NCBI RefSeq assembly: GCF_008087345.1
Contig: NZ_VHIB01000013.1
Coordinates: forward strand, 1-64,000
Direction of reading: 5' to 3'
DNA: 64,000 nucleotides
Source of the DNA: Nocardioides caldifontis
GTDB lineage: Bacteria > Actinomycetota > Actinomycetes > Propionibacteriales > Nocardioidaceae
Shown: positions 20,933 through 29,984 of the stretch, one piece after another
How positions within the stretch are numbered: position 1 is the stretch's first letter
Layout: each line of letters begins with the position of its first letter
Program-made: the position numbers and the translations under genes
The notes under the pieces: generated by a model
The model's input: only the letters and a program-made list of their open reading frames with translations
Database searches by the model: none
Told to the model about the DNA's origin: nothing

Positions 20933-21697
20933 ATGCTGACGATCAGCCAGCTCGCGGCGTACGCCGGGGCGACGGTGCGCGCGGTCCGGCACTACCACGC
21001 GACAGGACTGCTCCCCGAACCACAGCGAGACCACTCCGGCTACCGTCGCTACGACGCCGCCGCGGTCGTCGAGCTCATCAGGATCCGCACGCTCGCCGAC
21101 GCCGGCGTGCCGCTCTCACGCGTCCGGGAGCTGCTCGCAGCCGATGCCAACGCCTTCTCCGACGCGATCGGTCAGATCGACCAGCGGCTGCAGGACGAGA
21201 TCAGGGAGCGGGAGCGGCACCGCCGTCGCATCGCCATGCTCGCCGCCGGTGACAGCCTCGCGCTCCCGCCCGAAGCGGTCGGCTACCTCGAGGGGCTGCG
21301 CGCGGCCGGCGTGTCGGAGGAGATGGTCGAAGCCGAGCGCGACGCCTGGATCCTGGTGGCCGCCCAGCTGCCCGAGCGGATGCCGTTCTTCATGGAGACG
21401 AAGCGCCAGCAGCTGGAGGACCCGCGGGTCCGCGAGCTCTACCGGGACCTCACGGACGTGATCCGTTGGGACGCCGAGGACCCCCGGCTCGACGCCGTCG
21501 CGGACCGCATGGCCGCGGAGTTCGAGGCCGTCCCCGACGACGCCCTCGCTCACGGCGCACTGCCGGACGACCTCGCCGCCTTGCTCGACGGGGTCTTCCT
21601 CGACTCGGTCCCCGGCGCCCGCCGCATCCTGCGCCGGCTCGAGCACCGTGGCTGGACCGGCTGGACCAACATCCGCCGCGTCCGAGCGACCTCCTGA
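20933..21697 (+). CDS. MerR-family transcriptional regulator
   Basis: A protein of 254 residues. The N-terminal winged helix-turn-helix is clear (LTISQLAAYAGATVRAVRHYHATGLLPEP, then SGYRRYDAAAVVELIRI, residues 2-55), followed by the dimerising coiled coil (about 75-105). The C-terminal 140 residues are a helical effector-binding domain without cysteines for metal binding, so a small organic ligand is more likely than a metal. A strong AAGGAGGA ribosome-binding site precedes the ATG. It probably controls the exporter through the palindrome at 19298-19318. Confidence 0.93.
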   Translation: MLTISQLAAYAGATVRAVRHYHATGLLPEPQRDHSGYRRYDAAAVVELIRIRTLADAGVPLSRVRELLAADANAFSDAIGQIDQRLQDEIRERERHRRRIAMLAAGDSLALPPEAVGYLEGLRAAGVSEEMVEAERDAWILVAAQLPERMPFFMETKRQQLEDPRVRELYRDLTDVIRWDAEDPRLDAVADRMAAEFEAVPDDALAHGALPDDLAALLDGVFLDSVPGARRILRRLEHRGWTGWTNIRRVRATS

Positions 21698-21748
21698 GAG
21701 TCCACGCTCCGCGCTGGTCCCCGGACGCCGTCGGGGCCTGAACCCGGC

Positions 21749-21783
21749 TTGACGCGTTCGAACATATGTTCGATCCTAGAGCC
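21749..21783 (+). promoter_or_regulatory. LexA-controlled promoter of imuA-imuB-dnaE2 (SOS box)
   Basis: TCGAACATATGTTCGA at 21758-21773 is a perfect palindrome and matches the mycobacterial/actinobacterial LexA box. A -35-like TTGACG (21749-21754) lies just before it and the -10 region (about 21772-21778) just after, so LexA bound here would block RNA polymerase. The imuA start codon is at 21784, which leaves almost no leader. Confidence 0.9.
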
Positions 21784-22446
21784 ATGTCCACCACCCGCTT
21801 CGCCGAGCTCGACCCGGAGCGGCCGGTGGTCGAGCAGCTGCGCGAACGGATGGCTGCCATGGAGCGTAGGCCAGCGGCCGAACGCGTCCCCACCCTGCCC
21901 GCCCTTGCGGAGGTCGTCCCCCTCCACGCCGGGGCCACCTACGCCGTTGACTCCGCGTCGCTCGCACTGGCGGTGGCTGCGGGTGCGTCCCAGGCCGGCG
22001 AGTGGGTCGGTTTCGCCGGGTGCCCCGACTTCGGGGCCGAGGCGGCGGCCGAGCTCGGCGTCGAGCTGAGCCGCACCGTGCTGGTGCCCGACCCGGGCGA
22101 GCACTGGCTGGAGGTGACAGCGGCGCTGGTCGACGTCCTCCGCCTGGTGGTCCTGCGCCCGCCCGCCACCGTCTCCGAGCGGGCGGCGGGGCTCCTCGAG
22201 TCCCGGCTGCGCACCCGCTCGGCGGTGCTGGTGGTGCAGGGTCCGTGGCCTCGGGTGGAGGCCCGGCTGAGCACCGAACGGTCCGCCTGGAGCGGCCCCT
22301 CGGCCGGCACCGGCCACCTGGAGCAACGGCAGGCGGCTGTCGTCGTGCACCGACGCGGACGCGCGCTGCAACGCGTCGAGCTGAGCTGGCCGGGTGTCCA
22401 CCGCGTCGACCGCCCGCAGCAACACCTCCGGCTCGCGACCGGATGA
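21784..22446 (+). CDS. imuA: ImuA-like RecA-fold protein of the translesion mutasome
   Basis: A protein of 220 residues that begins directly behind the SOS promoter and stops 8 bp before imuB. It is a RecA-like protein of the ImuA type: LHAGATYAVDSASLALAVAAGASQAGEWVGFAG corresponds to the degenerate nucleotide-binding region, and LVVLRPPATV to a core strand. As in other ImuA proteins the Walker A motif is not conserved. The known role is to assist ImuB and DnaE2 in mutagenic lesion bypass after DNA damage. The identification relies mainly on the gene order. Confidence 0.85.
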   Translation: MSTTRFAELDPERPVVEQLRERMAAMERRPAAERVPTLPALAEVVPLHAGATYAVDSASLALAVAAGASQAGEWVGFAGCPDFGAEAAAELGVELSRTVLVPDPGEHWLEVTAALVDVLRLVVLRPPATVSERAAGLLESRLRTRSAVLVVQGPWPRVEARLSTERSAWSGPSAGTGHLEQRQAAVVVHRRGRALQRVELSWPGVHRVDRPQQHLRLATG

Positions 22447-22453
22447 GCCTCCG

Positions 22454-24034
22454 GTGCGCGTGATGGTGGTGTGGTGCCCCGACTGGTCGGTGGTCGCTGC
22501 GCTCGAGGAAGCCGGGGCGCCGCCGCGCTCCCCCGCCGCCGTGCTGCACGCCAACGTCGTCGAGGTGTGCAACGGCCCGGCTCGTTCCGAGGGCGTGCGA
22601 CGCGGACAGCGGCGGCGCGACGCCCAGGGAAAGTGCCCCGAGCTGCTTCTCCTCCCCGCGAACCCGGACCGCGACGCCCGCGCGTTCGAGCCCGTCCTCG
22701 CGACCGTCGAGGAGCTGCGTCCCGGGGTCGCCGCCCTCCGCCCGGGGCTGCTCGCCGTCCGGGCACCGGACCGCTGGTACGGCAACGAGACCTACGCCGC
22801 CGCCACGGTCTCCCAGACCCTGGTCGAGAGCGGTGTCTGGGACGTGCGGCTGGGTGTCGCCGACGACCTCTTCACCGCCGAGCAGGCGGCCCGCACCGCC
22901 GACGCGCAGTCGTGGGTGGTGGTCCCTCCCGGCGGTTCCCCTGCCTTCCTCCGCGGCATCCCCGTCGACGTGCTCCGCGACGACGGCCCACGCGGCCGGG
23001 AGCTGGTCAGCCTCCTGCAGCGCCTCGGGCTCCGCTCGCTCGGCGACCTCGCCGACCTCCCTGGCGAGGCGGTCGAGCACCGGCTGGGCACCTACGGAGC
23101 CGCCGTGCGCCGCCGCGCCCGCGGCGAGGACCGCTCCCTGTTCGCCGCCCGCACCCCGCCGCCCGAGCTCGACGTCCAGGTGCCCTTCGAACCGCCCTTG
23201 GACTCCGTGGAGGCGATCACGTTCAGCGTGCGCACCACCGCCGAGCGGTTCGTCTCGCAGCTCGCCCACCACCAGCTCGTCGCCACCGGCGTCCGCGTCG
23301 AGGCCGAGTCCGACGGCGTCGTCTGCTCGTCACGGCTCTGGCTGCACCCGCGCCACTTCGCCGCCCGCGACCTCGTCGACCGCGTGCACTGGCAGCTCCA
23401 GTCCGCCGACGTCGGAGGTTCGCTCCGCTCGCGCAAGGAGTCCGGCGCGGTGCGCGCACCGATCGAGCTGGTCCGGTTCGTGCCGGAGGTGGTCGAGCCG
23501 GCCGCCGCGCACGGCGAGGCGTTGTGGGGCACGGCGTCCGACGACCTGGTCGAGCGGGGCGTGGCGCGGGTGCAGGGGATGCTCGGGTTCGAGGCCGTGC
23601 TCCGCCCTGTGCTGCAAGGCGGTCGCAGCCCCTCGGCCAGGCAGACGCTCGTGCCGTGGGGCGAGCGTGCGGTCGACCTCCGACCGCTCGACCGTCCGTG
23701 GCCGGGCAAGGTGCCGGGCCCGGCACCGGTCCGGGTGCTCGCCGCTCCCCAGGACGCCGAGGTCGTGGACGACCGGGACCAGGCCGTGGACGTCACCGAG
23801 CGTGGCGTCGTGACCGGGGAGCCGCGGCGGTTCCGGGTGACCGGTCGGGTCGCGGGCGGCGAGCTCCCGTGGCAGCCGGTGAAGGCCTGGGCGGGCCCAT
23901 GGCCCACCGACGAGAGCTGGTGGTCAGGCGGGGTCGGACGGTCGTCCCGGTTCCAGATGGTCGGAGCCGACGGCCGCGCCTGGTTGCTGCTCCGCTCTCC
24001 TGCCGGTTGGTTCCTGGAGGCCGCCTATGACTGA
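22454..24034 (+). CDS. imuB: ImuB, Y-family polymerase-like mutasome protein
   Basis: A protein of 526 residues from the GTG at 22454; earlier codons overlap imuA and are not conserved-looking. It starts VRVMVVWCPDWSVVAA, the ImuB version of the Y-family N terminus, in which the catalytic acids are missing or displaced. Palm and thumb regions follow (LRPGLLAVRAPDRWYG, then RLGLRSLGDLADLPGEAVEHRLG as a helix-hairpin-helix), then a little-finger-like domain. ImuB is known as a non-catalytic adaptor linking the beta clamp to DnaE2. Second gene of the SOS operon. Confidence 0.93.
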   Translation: MRVMVVWCPDWSVVAALEEAGAPPRSPAAVLHANVVEVCNGPARSEGVRRGQRRRDAQGKCPELLLLPANPDRDARAFEPVLATVEELRPGVAALRPGLLAVRAPDRWYGNETYAAATVSQTLVESGVWDVRLGVADDLFTAEQAARTADAQSWVVVPPGGSPAFLRGIPVDVLRDDGPRGRELVSLLQRLGLRSLGDLADLPGEAVEHRLGTYGAAVRRRARGEDRSLFAARTPPPELDVQVPFEPPLDSVEAITFSVRTTAERFVSQLAHHQLVATGVRVEAESDGVVCSSRLWLHPRHFAARDLVDRVHWQLQSADVGGSLRSRKESGAVRAPIELVRFVPEVVEPAAAHGEALWGTASDDLVERGVARVQGMLGFEAVLRPVLQGGRSPSARQTLVPWGERAVDLRPLDRPWPGKVPGPAPVRVLAAPQDAEVVDDRDQAVDVTERGVVTGEPRRFRVTGRVAGGELPWQPVKAWAGPWPTDESWWSGGVGRSSRFQMVGADGRAWLLLRSPAGWFLEAAYD

Positions 24035-24061
24035 GCTGCACGGAGCTCGAGGGGAGGGCTG

Positions 24062-27000
24062 ATGGGTTGGAACAACCCCACGATGAAGTGGGCCGAGCTC
24101 GAACGACGGCTCAGCGGCCTGCCGGGAGCCGACGACGCACCGGTGTCGCGGCGCAAGCGTGCTTCGACGACCGCCCGTCCGATCGAGCGTCCGACCGAGG
24201 TGACGCCGTACGCCGAGCTGCACTGCCACAGCCACTTCAGCTTCCTCGACGGCGCGAGCTCACCCGCCGAGCTCGTCGAGGAGGCCGTGCGCCTCGGACT
24301 GCACGCCCTGGGCATCACCGACCACGACGGCTTCTACGGCGCCCCGATGCTGGCCGAGGCGGCCGCGGCGTACGACCTCCCGACCGTCTTCGGCGCCGAG
24401 CTCTCCCTCGGCCTCACCCGCCCCCAGAACGGCGTGCCCGACCCCGAGGGCAGCCACCTGCTGGTGCTGGCGCGCGGGGTCGAGGGGTACCACCGGCTGG
24501 CCGCCGCGATGACAGACGCCCACCTGCGTGGGGACGAGAAGGGGCGCCCGGACTACGACCTCGACGAGCTGGGCGAGCGCGGCCGCGGTCACTGGGTGGT
24601 GCTGACCGGCTGCCGGAAGGGCTCGGTCCAGCAGGCCCTCGCGACCGGGGGCGAACGCGCGGCGGCCGAGGCGCTCGACCGGCTCACCTCGGTGTTCGGG
24701 CTTGAGCACGTCCTCGTCGAGCTCTCACCCCGCCCCGGCGCGGACGCGACCAACATCGCTCTCGCACGGCTCGCCGCAGTGCACGGCCTGGACGTCGTCG
24801 CGGCCGGCAACGTCCACCACGCCACCCCGCAGCGGCACCGGGTCGCCTCGGCGATGGCGGCGGTGCGGGCGCGGCGCAGCCTGGCCGAGCTCGACGGCTG
24901 GCTCGACCTCTCGGGCTCCGGCCACCTTCGCAGCGGGGAGGAGGTTGCTGCCGCGCTGGCGGCGTACCCCGACGACGTCGGACGCAGGGCCGTCGGCCGC
25001 AGCGTCTCCCTCGCCGACGAGCTCGCCTTCGACCTGCGCAAGGCCTCCCCCGCGCTGCCGAAGCGGCAGATCCCCGAGGGGCACACCGCCGACTCGTGGC
25101 TGAGGGTTCTCGCGGAGCGTGGCTTCGCCGAGCGGTACGCGGGCGTGCCGCACGAGCACGAGGCACGCGAGCGGCTCGAGCACGAGCTGCGGGTGATCGC
25201 CGAGAAGGACTTCGCCGGCTACTTCGTCATCGTGCACGACATCGTCGCGTTCGCCCGCGAGCGCGGGATCCTCTGCCAGGGCAGGGGTTCCGCGGCGAGC
25301 TCGGCGGTCTGCTACGCCCTCGGCATCACCGCGGTCGACGCGGTCTTCTACCGGCTGCCGTTCGAGCGGTTCATCTCCGCCCACCGCGACGAGGAGCCCG
25401 ACATCGACGTCGACTTCGACTCCGACCGGCGCGAGGAGGTCATCCAGTGGGTCTACGACACCTACGGCCGGCGCAACGCCGCCCAGGTCGCCAACGTCAT
25501 CGGCTACCGACCGCGGATGGCCGTCCGCGACGCGGCGAAGGCGCTGGGGTTCTCCCCCGGTCAGCAGGACGCCTGGTCGAAGCAGGTCGACGGCTGGAAG
25601 GAGGTGGTGACCGGCGACCAGGGCGACCGGACGGCGCACGACATCCCGGCGCCGGTGGCCGCGCTGGCCGAGGAGCTGATGGGGGCGCCGCGCCACCTCG
25701 GCATCCACTCCGGAGGCATGGTCCTCACCGAGCGGCCCATCGGCGAGGTCTGTCCCATCGAGCGGGCACGGATGGAGAAGCGGACCGTGCTGCAGTGGGA
25801 CAAGGACGGCTGCGAGTCGATGGGGCTGGTCAAGTTCGACCTGCTCGGGCTCGGCATGCTCGGCGCACTCGACCACATGATGAAGCTCGTGGACGAGCAC
25901 CTCAGCGAGACGTGGGACCTCGCGACGATGCCCAAGGAGGAGCCGGCGGTCTACGACATGCTGTGCCGGGCCGACTCCATCGGGGTCTTCCAGGTCGAGA
26001 GCCGGGCGCAGATCGGGACGCTGCCGCGGCTGCGGCCGCGCGAGTTCTACGACCTCGCCATCGAGATCGCGCTCATCCGCCCCGGCCCGATCCAGGGCGG
26101 CGCCGTCCACCCGTACGTGCGCCGGGCCACCGGCCAGGAGCCGGTCACCTACGACCACCCCGAGCTGGTGCCCGTCCTCGAGCGCACCAAGGGCGTCCCG
26201 CTGTTCCAGGAGCAGCTGATGGCGATGGCGGTGACCCTCGGCGACTGCAGCCGGGACGATGCCGACCTGCTGCGCCGGGCCATGGGCTCCAAGCGCGGCA
26301 TCGAGCGCATCGAGTCCGTCAAGCACAAGCTGTACGACGGCATGCGGCGCCGCGGGATCACCGGGGAGCTGGCCGACTCGATCTACGTCAAGATCCTGTC
26401 CTTCGCGAACTTCGGCTTCGCCGAGTCGCACGCACTGTCGTTCGCGCTGCTCGTCTACGCCTCCTCGTGGTTCAAGCTCCACTACCCGGCGGCGTTCCTG
26501 GCGGGGCTGCTGCGCAACCAGCCGATGGGGTTCTACTCCCCCCAGTCGCTGGTCGGCGACGCCCGGCGCCACGGGGTCGAGGTGCGCCGCCCCGACGTGA
26601 CCCGGTCCGCCGCCCAGGCCGACCTCGAACCCGTCGCCCCGGTCCCCGTCGTCCCCACCGGTCTCGCCCTGTGCCGTCAGCCCCGCTTCGAGCGCACCGA
26701 GTGGGTGCCCGGCACCCCCGACCCCGTGCCGGCGCACCGGCGCGACGGGGCGCTCGCGGTCCGGCTCGGGCTCGACTCGGTGCGCGGCATCGGACCGGAG
26801 GTGGCGCGGAGGATCGTCGCGGCGCGCGACGAGGCTCCGTTCACCGGCGTCACCGACCTTTCCCGCCGTGCCGACCTGACCCCTGCCCAGCTCGAGGCAC
26901 TGGCGACGGCCGGCGCCTTCGACGGCTGGGGGCTCGACCGCCGTGAGGCGCTGTGGCAAGCCGGCTTCGCCGAGAGCCGCGAGCACCTGCCCGGCACCAC

Positions 27001-27472
27001 GCCGGCCCCCGCGGCCCCGGCCCTCCCGGGCATGAGCGAGCCGGAGATCACGCTGGCCGACCTGTGGGCCACCGGCGTCTCGCCCGAGCAGCACCCGGTC
27101 GAGCACCTGCGCGACGAGCTGCGTCGGGCAGGCGTCCTGTCGATCGCCGACCTCGCCACCACCGAGCCCGGTCGTCGCGTCCACGTCGGCGGGTTGGTCA
27201 CCCACCGGCAGAGGCCGGGGACCGCCATGGGGGTCACCTTCCTGAACCTCGAGGACGAGACCGGAATGCTCAACGTGGTCTGCTCGATCGGCGTCATGAA
27301 GGCGCACCGGCAGGCCGCCCGCAACCGCGTCGCGGTCGTCGTCCGTGGACGGCTGGAGCGCAACGAGGGGGTCACGAACCTCGTCGCCGACCGGGTGGAG
27401 GCCATCGACGTCGTCGTGCCAGGCGCGGGGGCAGTGCTGCAGGCGCGGGCGTCGTCGCGCGACTTCCGGTGA
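24062..27472 (+). CDS. dnaE2: Error-prone DNA polymerase DnaE2
   Basis: A C-family polymerase of 1136 residues, the usual DnaE2 length and shorter than DnaE1. The N-terminal PHP domain begins AELHCHSHFSFLDGAS (about 51-66). Catalytic palm motifs are present: GRGSAASSAVCYALGI and PDIDVDFDSDRREEV, which carries two catalytic Asp. A tandem helix-hairpin-helix and an OB-fold (VGGLVTHRQRPGTAMGVTFLNLEDE) end the protein. The ATG has a GGGGAGGG ribosome-binding site. It performs mutagenic translesion synthesis with ImuA and ImuB under SOS control. It ends 4 bp from the end of the convergent gene. Confidence 0.96.
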   Translation: MGWNNPTMKWAELERRLSGLPGADDAPVSRRKRASTTARPIERPTEVTPYAELHCHSHFSFLDGASSPAELVEEAVRLGLHALGITDHDGFYGAPMLAEAAAAYDLPTVFGAELSLGLTRPQNGVPDPEGSHLLVLARGVEGYHRLAAAMTDAHLRGDEKGRPDYDLDELGERGRGHWVVLTGCRKGSVQQALATGGERAAAEALDRLTSVFGLEHVLVELSPRPGADATNIALARLAAVHGLDVVAAGNVHHATPQRHRVASAMAAVRARRSLAELDGWLDLSGSGHLRSGEEVAAALAAYPDDVGRRAVGRSVSLADELAFDLRKASPALPKRQIPEGHTADSWLRVLAERGFAERYAGVPHEHEARERLEHELRVIAEKDFAGYFVIVHDIVAFARERGILCQGRGSAASSAVCYALGITAVDAVFYRLPFERFISAHRDEEPDIDVDFDSDRREEVIQWVYDTYGRRNAAQVANVIGYRPRMAVRDAAKALGFSPGQQDAWSKQVDGWKEVVTGDQGDRTAHDIPAPVAALAEELMGAPRHLGIHSGGMVLTERPIGEVCPIERARMEKRTVLQWDKDGCESMGLVKFDLLGLGMLGALDHMMKLVDEHLSETWDLATMPKEEPAVYDMLCRADSIGVFQVESRAQIGTLPRLRPREFYDLAIEIALIRPGPIQGGAVHPYVRRATGQEPVTYDHPELVPVLERTKGVPLFQEQLMAMAVTLGDCSRDDADLLRRAMGSKRGIERIESVKHKLYDGMRRRGITGELADSIYVKILSFANFGFAESHALSFALLVYASSWFKLHYPAAFLAGLLRNQPMGFYSPQSLVGDARRHGVEVRRPDVTRSAAQADLEPVAPVPVVPTGLALCRQPRFERTEWVPGTPDPVPAHRRDGALAVRLGLDSVRGIGPEVARRIVAARDEAPFTGVTDLSRRADLTPAQLEALATAGAFDGWGLDRREALWQAGFAESREHLPGTTPAPAAPALPGMSEPEITLADLWATGVSPEQHPVEHLRDELRRAGVLSIADLATTEPGRRVHVGGLVTHRQRPGTAMGVTFLNLEDETGMLNVVCSIGVMKAHRQAARNRVAVVVRGRLERNEGVTNLVADRVEAIDVVVPGAGAVLQARASSRDFR

Positions 27473-27476
27473 GCGC

Positions 27477-28280
27477 TCAGGGGTGTCGGTTCGTGCCGCT
27501 CCACGACCAGCCGCGCTCGGCGAGCGCCTCGCCCAGGAGTCGGACCGCGACCGGCCCCACGCCGTGCATCGCCACGAGCTCGTCCTCCGAGAGCTCCCGC
27601 ACCTGCTCCAGCGTCCAGATGTCCTGCGCGCGGAGGGCGCGGGTGGCCGGAGCGCCGATGCGCGGCAACGGGGTCCCGTCGCGCACCTCCCGCTCGCGCA
27701 CCTCGCCCGTCACCGCGTCGAGGACGGCGGCACCGCGCGGGGAGAGCCGGTAGCCGATGTCGAGGGACTCGGTGAGCCCGAGCTCCTTGAGCTTGCGGAC
27801 GTCGCGCTTGAAGCTCGGGGTGTCGCGGCCGAGCTCGGCCGCGAGCTCCGGTGCACGTACGGTCGGGCGGCGGTCGATGATCGCCAGGGTGGCGCGGGTC
27901 CACGGGCCGATCGACGACGCGCGGTCCAGCCGGTCCAGGCGAGCCACGATCGTGGCGATCTCCTCCACCGAGGGAACCGACTCGCGCAGCTCCTCGCGGG
28001 GGTCGCGGCCGGCGTACCGCAGACCGACGCGCCAGACCGGCCTGTCCGCCTTGGGCGCGAGCAGCTCGAGCAGCTCCGCCAGCGACGCGGCACCGGCGCG
28101 GCGGGCGTCGCCGGCGGTGATCCTCGAGAGGGTGACCTGCTCGACGCCGGTCACCTCGAGCAGGCCGACCCGGGTGCGAAGTCGGGTCCCGACCTTCACG
28201 CGCGGTCGGTCCCACCGCCGGAACGCCAGGTCGACCTCGCCCGCCTTGATGGCGACCAGGACGTCGGGCCGGATCATCAT
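27477..28280 (-). CDS. ASCH-like/winged-helix/helix-hairpin-helix protein, unknown function
   Basis: A protein of 267 residues. Three parts can be seen. The first 110 residues (DVLVAIKAGEVDLAFRRWDRPRVKVGTRL, then TGVEQV) resemble an ASCH/PUA-like RNA-binding fold. Residues about 115-190 look like a winged helix (TRATLAIIDRRPTVRAPELAAELGRDTPSFKRDVRKLKELGL). The last 50 residues (IWTLEQVRELSEDELVAMHGVGPVAVRLLGEAL) form a helix-hairpin-helix typical of DNA binding. From memory, similar proteins exist in actinomycetes but without an assigned role. The start is one of two adjacent ATG codons at 28280/28277. Confidence 0.75.
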   Translation of the reverse strand: MMIRPDVLVAIKAGEVDLAFRRWDRPRVKVGTRLRTRVGLLEVTGVEQVTLSRITAGDARRAGAASLAELLELLAPKADRPVWRVGLRYAGRDPREELRESVPSVEEIATIVARLDRLDRASSIGPWTRATLAIIDRRPTVRAPELAAELGRDTPSFKRDVRKLKELGLTESLDIGYRLSPRGAAVLDAVTGEVREREVRDGTPLPRIGAPATRALRAQDIWTLEQVRELSEDELVAMHGVGPVAVRLLGEALAERGWSWSGTNRHP

Positions 28281-28350
28281 GCGCGCCAACGTACCGCCGC
28301 TGGACAGCCGCCGGGGCTCAGCCGTGGTCGCCCGATCTCCCGAGCGACGC

Positions 28351-29946
28351 TCAGATGGGGACTTCGATAAGGGTGGGGACTGAGCGGCCCAGCGCCTGGG
28401 TCACGGCCTTCGCGAGCTCCTCGGGAGTGTGCACCCGCACGCCCTCGCCACCGAGCGCCGTGGCGAGCATCGGGAAGTCGGGACTGCGGACGTCGACCGC
28501 GAGGGGGTCGATGCCCCTCTCCTCCATCCCCTCGCGGATCTCCTGGAAGCCGCCGTTGTTCATGACGACGACCGGCAGCCCCAGACCGAGGTCGACGGCC
28601 GTCGCGAACTCCTGGATCGTGAACATGGTCCCGCCGTCGCCCGCCACGACGACCACTGGTGTCTCGGGGGCGCCCAGGGCGGCACCGATGGCAGCGGGGA
28701 TGCCGTAGCCCAACGTGCCGTACCCGGCGGGGTAGAGGAACTGCCCGGGTCGCACCGCAGGCCACAGGCTCGCCGTGCCGAAGTAGGAGACCTGAGCGCT
28801 GTCCCCGGCGAAGATCGTGGTCTCGGGCAACGCCGCAGCGAGCGCGTCGTGGAAGCCGATGAAGGTGGACCCGTCGCGCTCGATCCCCCGCCGGACGGCC
28901 TCGCGGAACGTCGTGACCTGGCGGCCCGAACGGTTCTGGACCGAGTCGGGAAGCTCGTCGAGCAGCAGAGCGAGCGTCTCCGCCGCGCCGCCGTGCAGCG
29001 GGTGGGTCGCCGTCAGGTTCTTGTGCAGCTGACGCTCGTCGATGTCCACGCGGACCACCACACCCGAAGCCTCGACGCGATGGCCCCACAGCTCGCTGGA
29101 CCCCAGCACGGAGCCGACGACCAGGAGCGCGTCGGCTCCGGCGAGGATCCGGTGGGTCTCGGGGAGACGGATGCAGGCACCCAACGACAACGGATGGGTC
29201 TCGGGGACCACACCCTTCCCGTTGACGGTGGTGACCACCGGTGCGTCGAGGCGCTCCGCGACGGCCAGCACCTGCTCCGAGGCCTGGCGACACCCGCCCC
29301 CGACGACCAGGACCACCGAGGAAGCCTGGGCGAGCGCGTCAGCCGCCGCCCCTACCAGCTGGCGCTCGGGAGTCGGCACCGGACGGTGGACCGGCTCGGG
29401 CCGGGTCAGTGCGGTGTCGTCGTACCCGCCGTCGAGGACGTCGACCGGCACCTCGAGGTGCACCGGACGGGGACGGTTGGTCTGCCAGTGGTCGAAGGTC
29501 TCGTGGATCGCGGCGTAGGCCTCCTCCGCGGACTCGACACGGATGCTGCGCTCCACCATGGCGTCGAGGTGGCCACTCTGGTCCTTGACCTCGTGCAGCC
29601 AGCCCAGGTCCCGGCCCACCATGCCGCGCGGCAAGCCCGGGGAGATCAGGAGCACCGGGACGGAGTCGGCGTACGACGTGGCGGCCGCGGTCGTCGCGTT
29701 GGTGAGGCCCGGACCCGTGGTCGTGATGACGACGCCAGGTCTGTTGGTGACACGCGAGTAGGCGTCCGCGGCGTAGCCGCCACCCTGCTCGTGACGCGGT
29801 GCGACATGGCGGATCCCGTGCGACCGGAGCGCACGGTAGATCTCCAGGTTGTGGGTGCCTGGGATCCCGAACACGAGGTCGACCTCGCGCTCACGCAGGG
29901 CGCGTACGACGGCGTTGCCGCCTCGCGTGGCCGTCGGGCGGGTCAC
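28351..29946 (-). CDS. ThDP-dependent decarboxylase/acetolactate synthase-like enzyme
   Basis: A protein of 531 residues with the three-domain ThDP enzyme layout. The cofactor-activating Glu lies in RHEQGGGYAADAYSR (about 50-64), the central FAD/ADP-like domain contains VLVVGGGC, and the C-terminal domain holds the ThDP/Mg motif GDGGTMFTIQEF ending in NNGG. The N-terminal stretch GIPGTHNLEIYRALR reminds me of 5-guanidino-2-oxopentanoate decarboxylases (AruI) more than of true acetolactate synthases. This is a resemblance, not a proof. The GTG at 29946 has an AAAGGA 6 nt upstream. Last gene of the catabolic cluster; it probably decarboxylates a 2-oxo acid intermediate. Confidence 0.85.
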   Translation of the reverse strand: MTRPTATRGGNAVVRALREREVDLVFGIPGTHNLEIYRALRSHGIRHVAPRHEQGGGYAADAYSRVTNRPGVVITTTGPGLTNATTAAATSYADSVPVLLISPGLPRGMVGRDLGWLHEVKDQSGHLDAMVERSIRVESAEEAYAAIHETFDHWQTNRPRPVHLEVPVDVLDGGYDDTALTRPEPVHRPVPTPERQLVGAAADALAQASSVVLVVGGGCRQASEQVLAVAERLDAPVVTTVNGKGVVPETHPLSLGACIRLPETHRILAGADALLVVGSVLGSSELWGHRVEASGVVVRVDIDERQLHKNLTATHPLHGGAAETLALLLDELPDSVQNRSGRQVTTFREAVRRGIERDGSTFIGFHDALAAALPETTIFAGDSAQVSYFGTASLWPAVRPGQFLYPAGYGTLGYGIPAAIGAALGAPETPVVVVAGDGGTMFTIQEFATAVDLGLGLPVVVMNNGGFQEIREGMEERGIDPLAVDVRSPDFPMLATALGGEGVRVHTPEELAKAVTQALGRSVPTLIEVPI

Positions 29947-29970
29947 GTCCGTTCCTTTCTTCCGATCCGG

Positions 29971-29984
29971 TCTCGCTCGCGAGA
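29971..29984. promoter_or_regulatory. Small palindrome between regulator and ThDP gene
   Basis: TCTCGC-TC-GCGAGA is a perfect 6-bp inverted repeat directly behind the stop of the XRE-cupin gene and 24 bp before the ThDP enzyme start. It could be an operator or an RNA hairpin that sets relative expression. Weak evidence because of its short length. Confidence 0.3.

Noticed and set aside
22471-24030. 519-codon frame overlapping imuB
   Set aside because: Arg/Pro/Gly-rich shadow in the next frame of imuB; no family pattern.
28351-29946. True acetolactate synthase of branched-chain amino acid synthesis
   Set aside because: It lies in a catabolic cluster without a small regulatory subunit, and the N-terminal motif is closer to decarboxylase-type enzymes.
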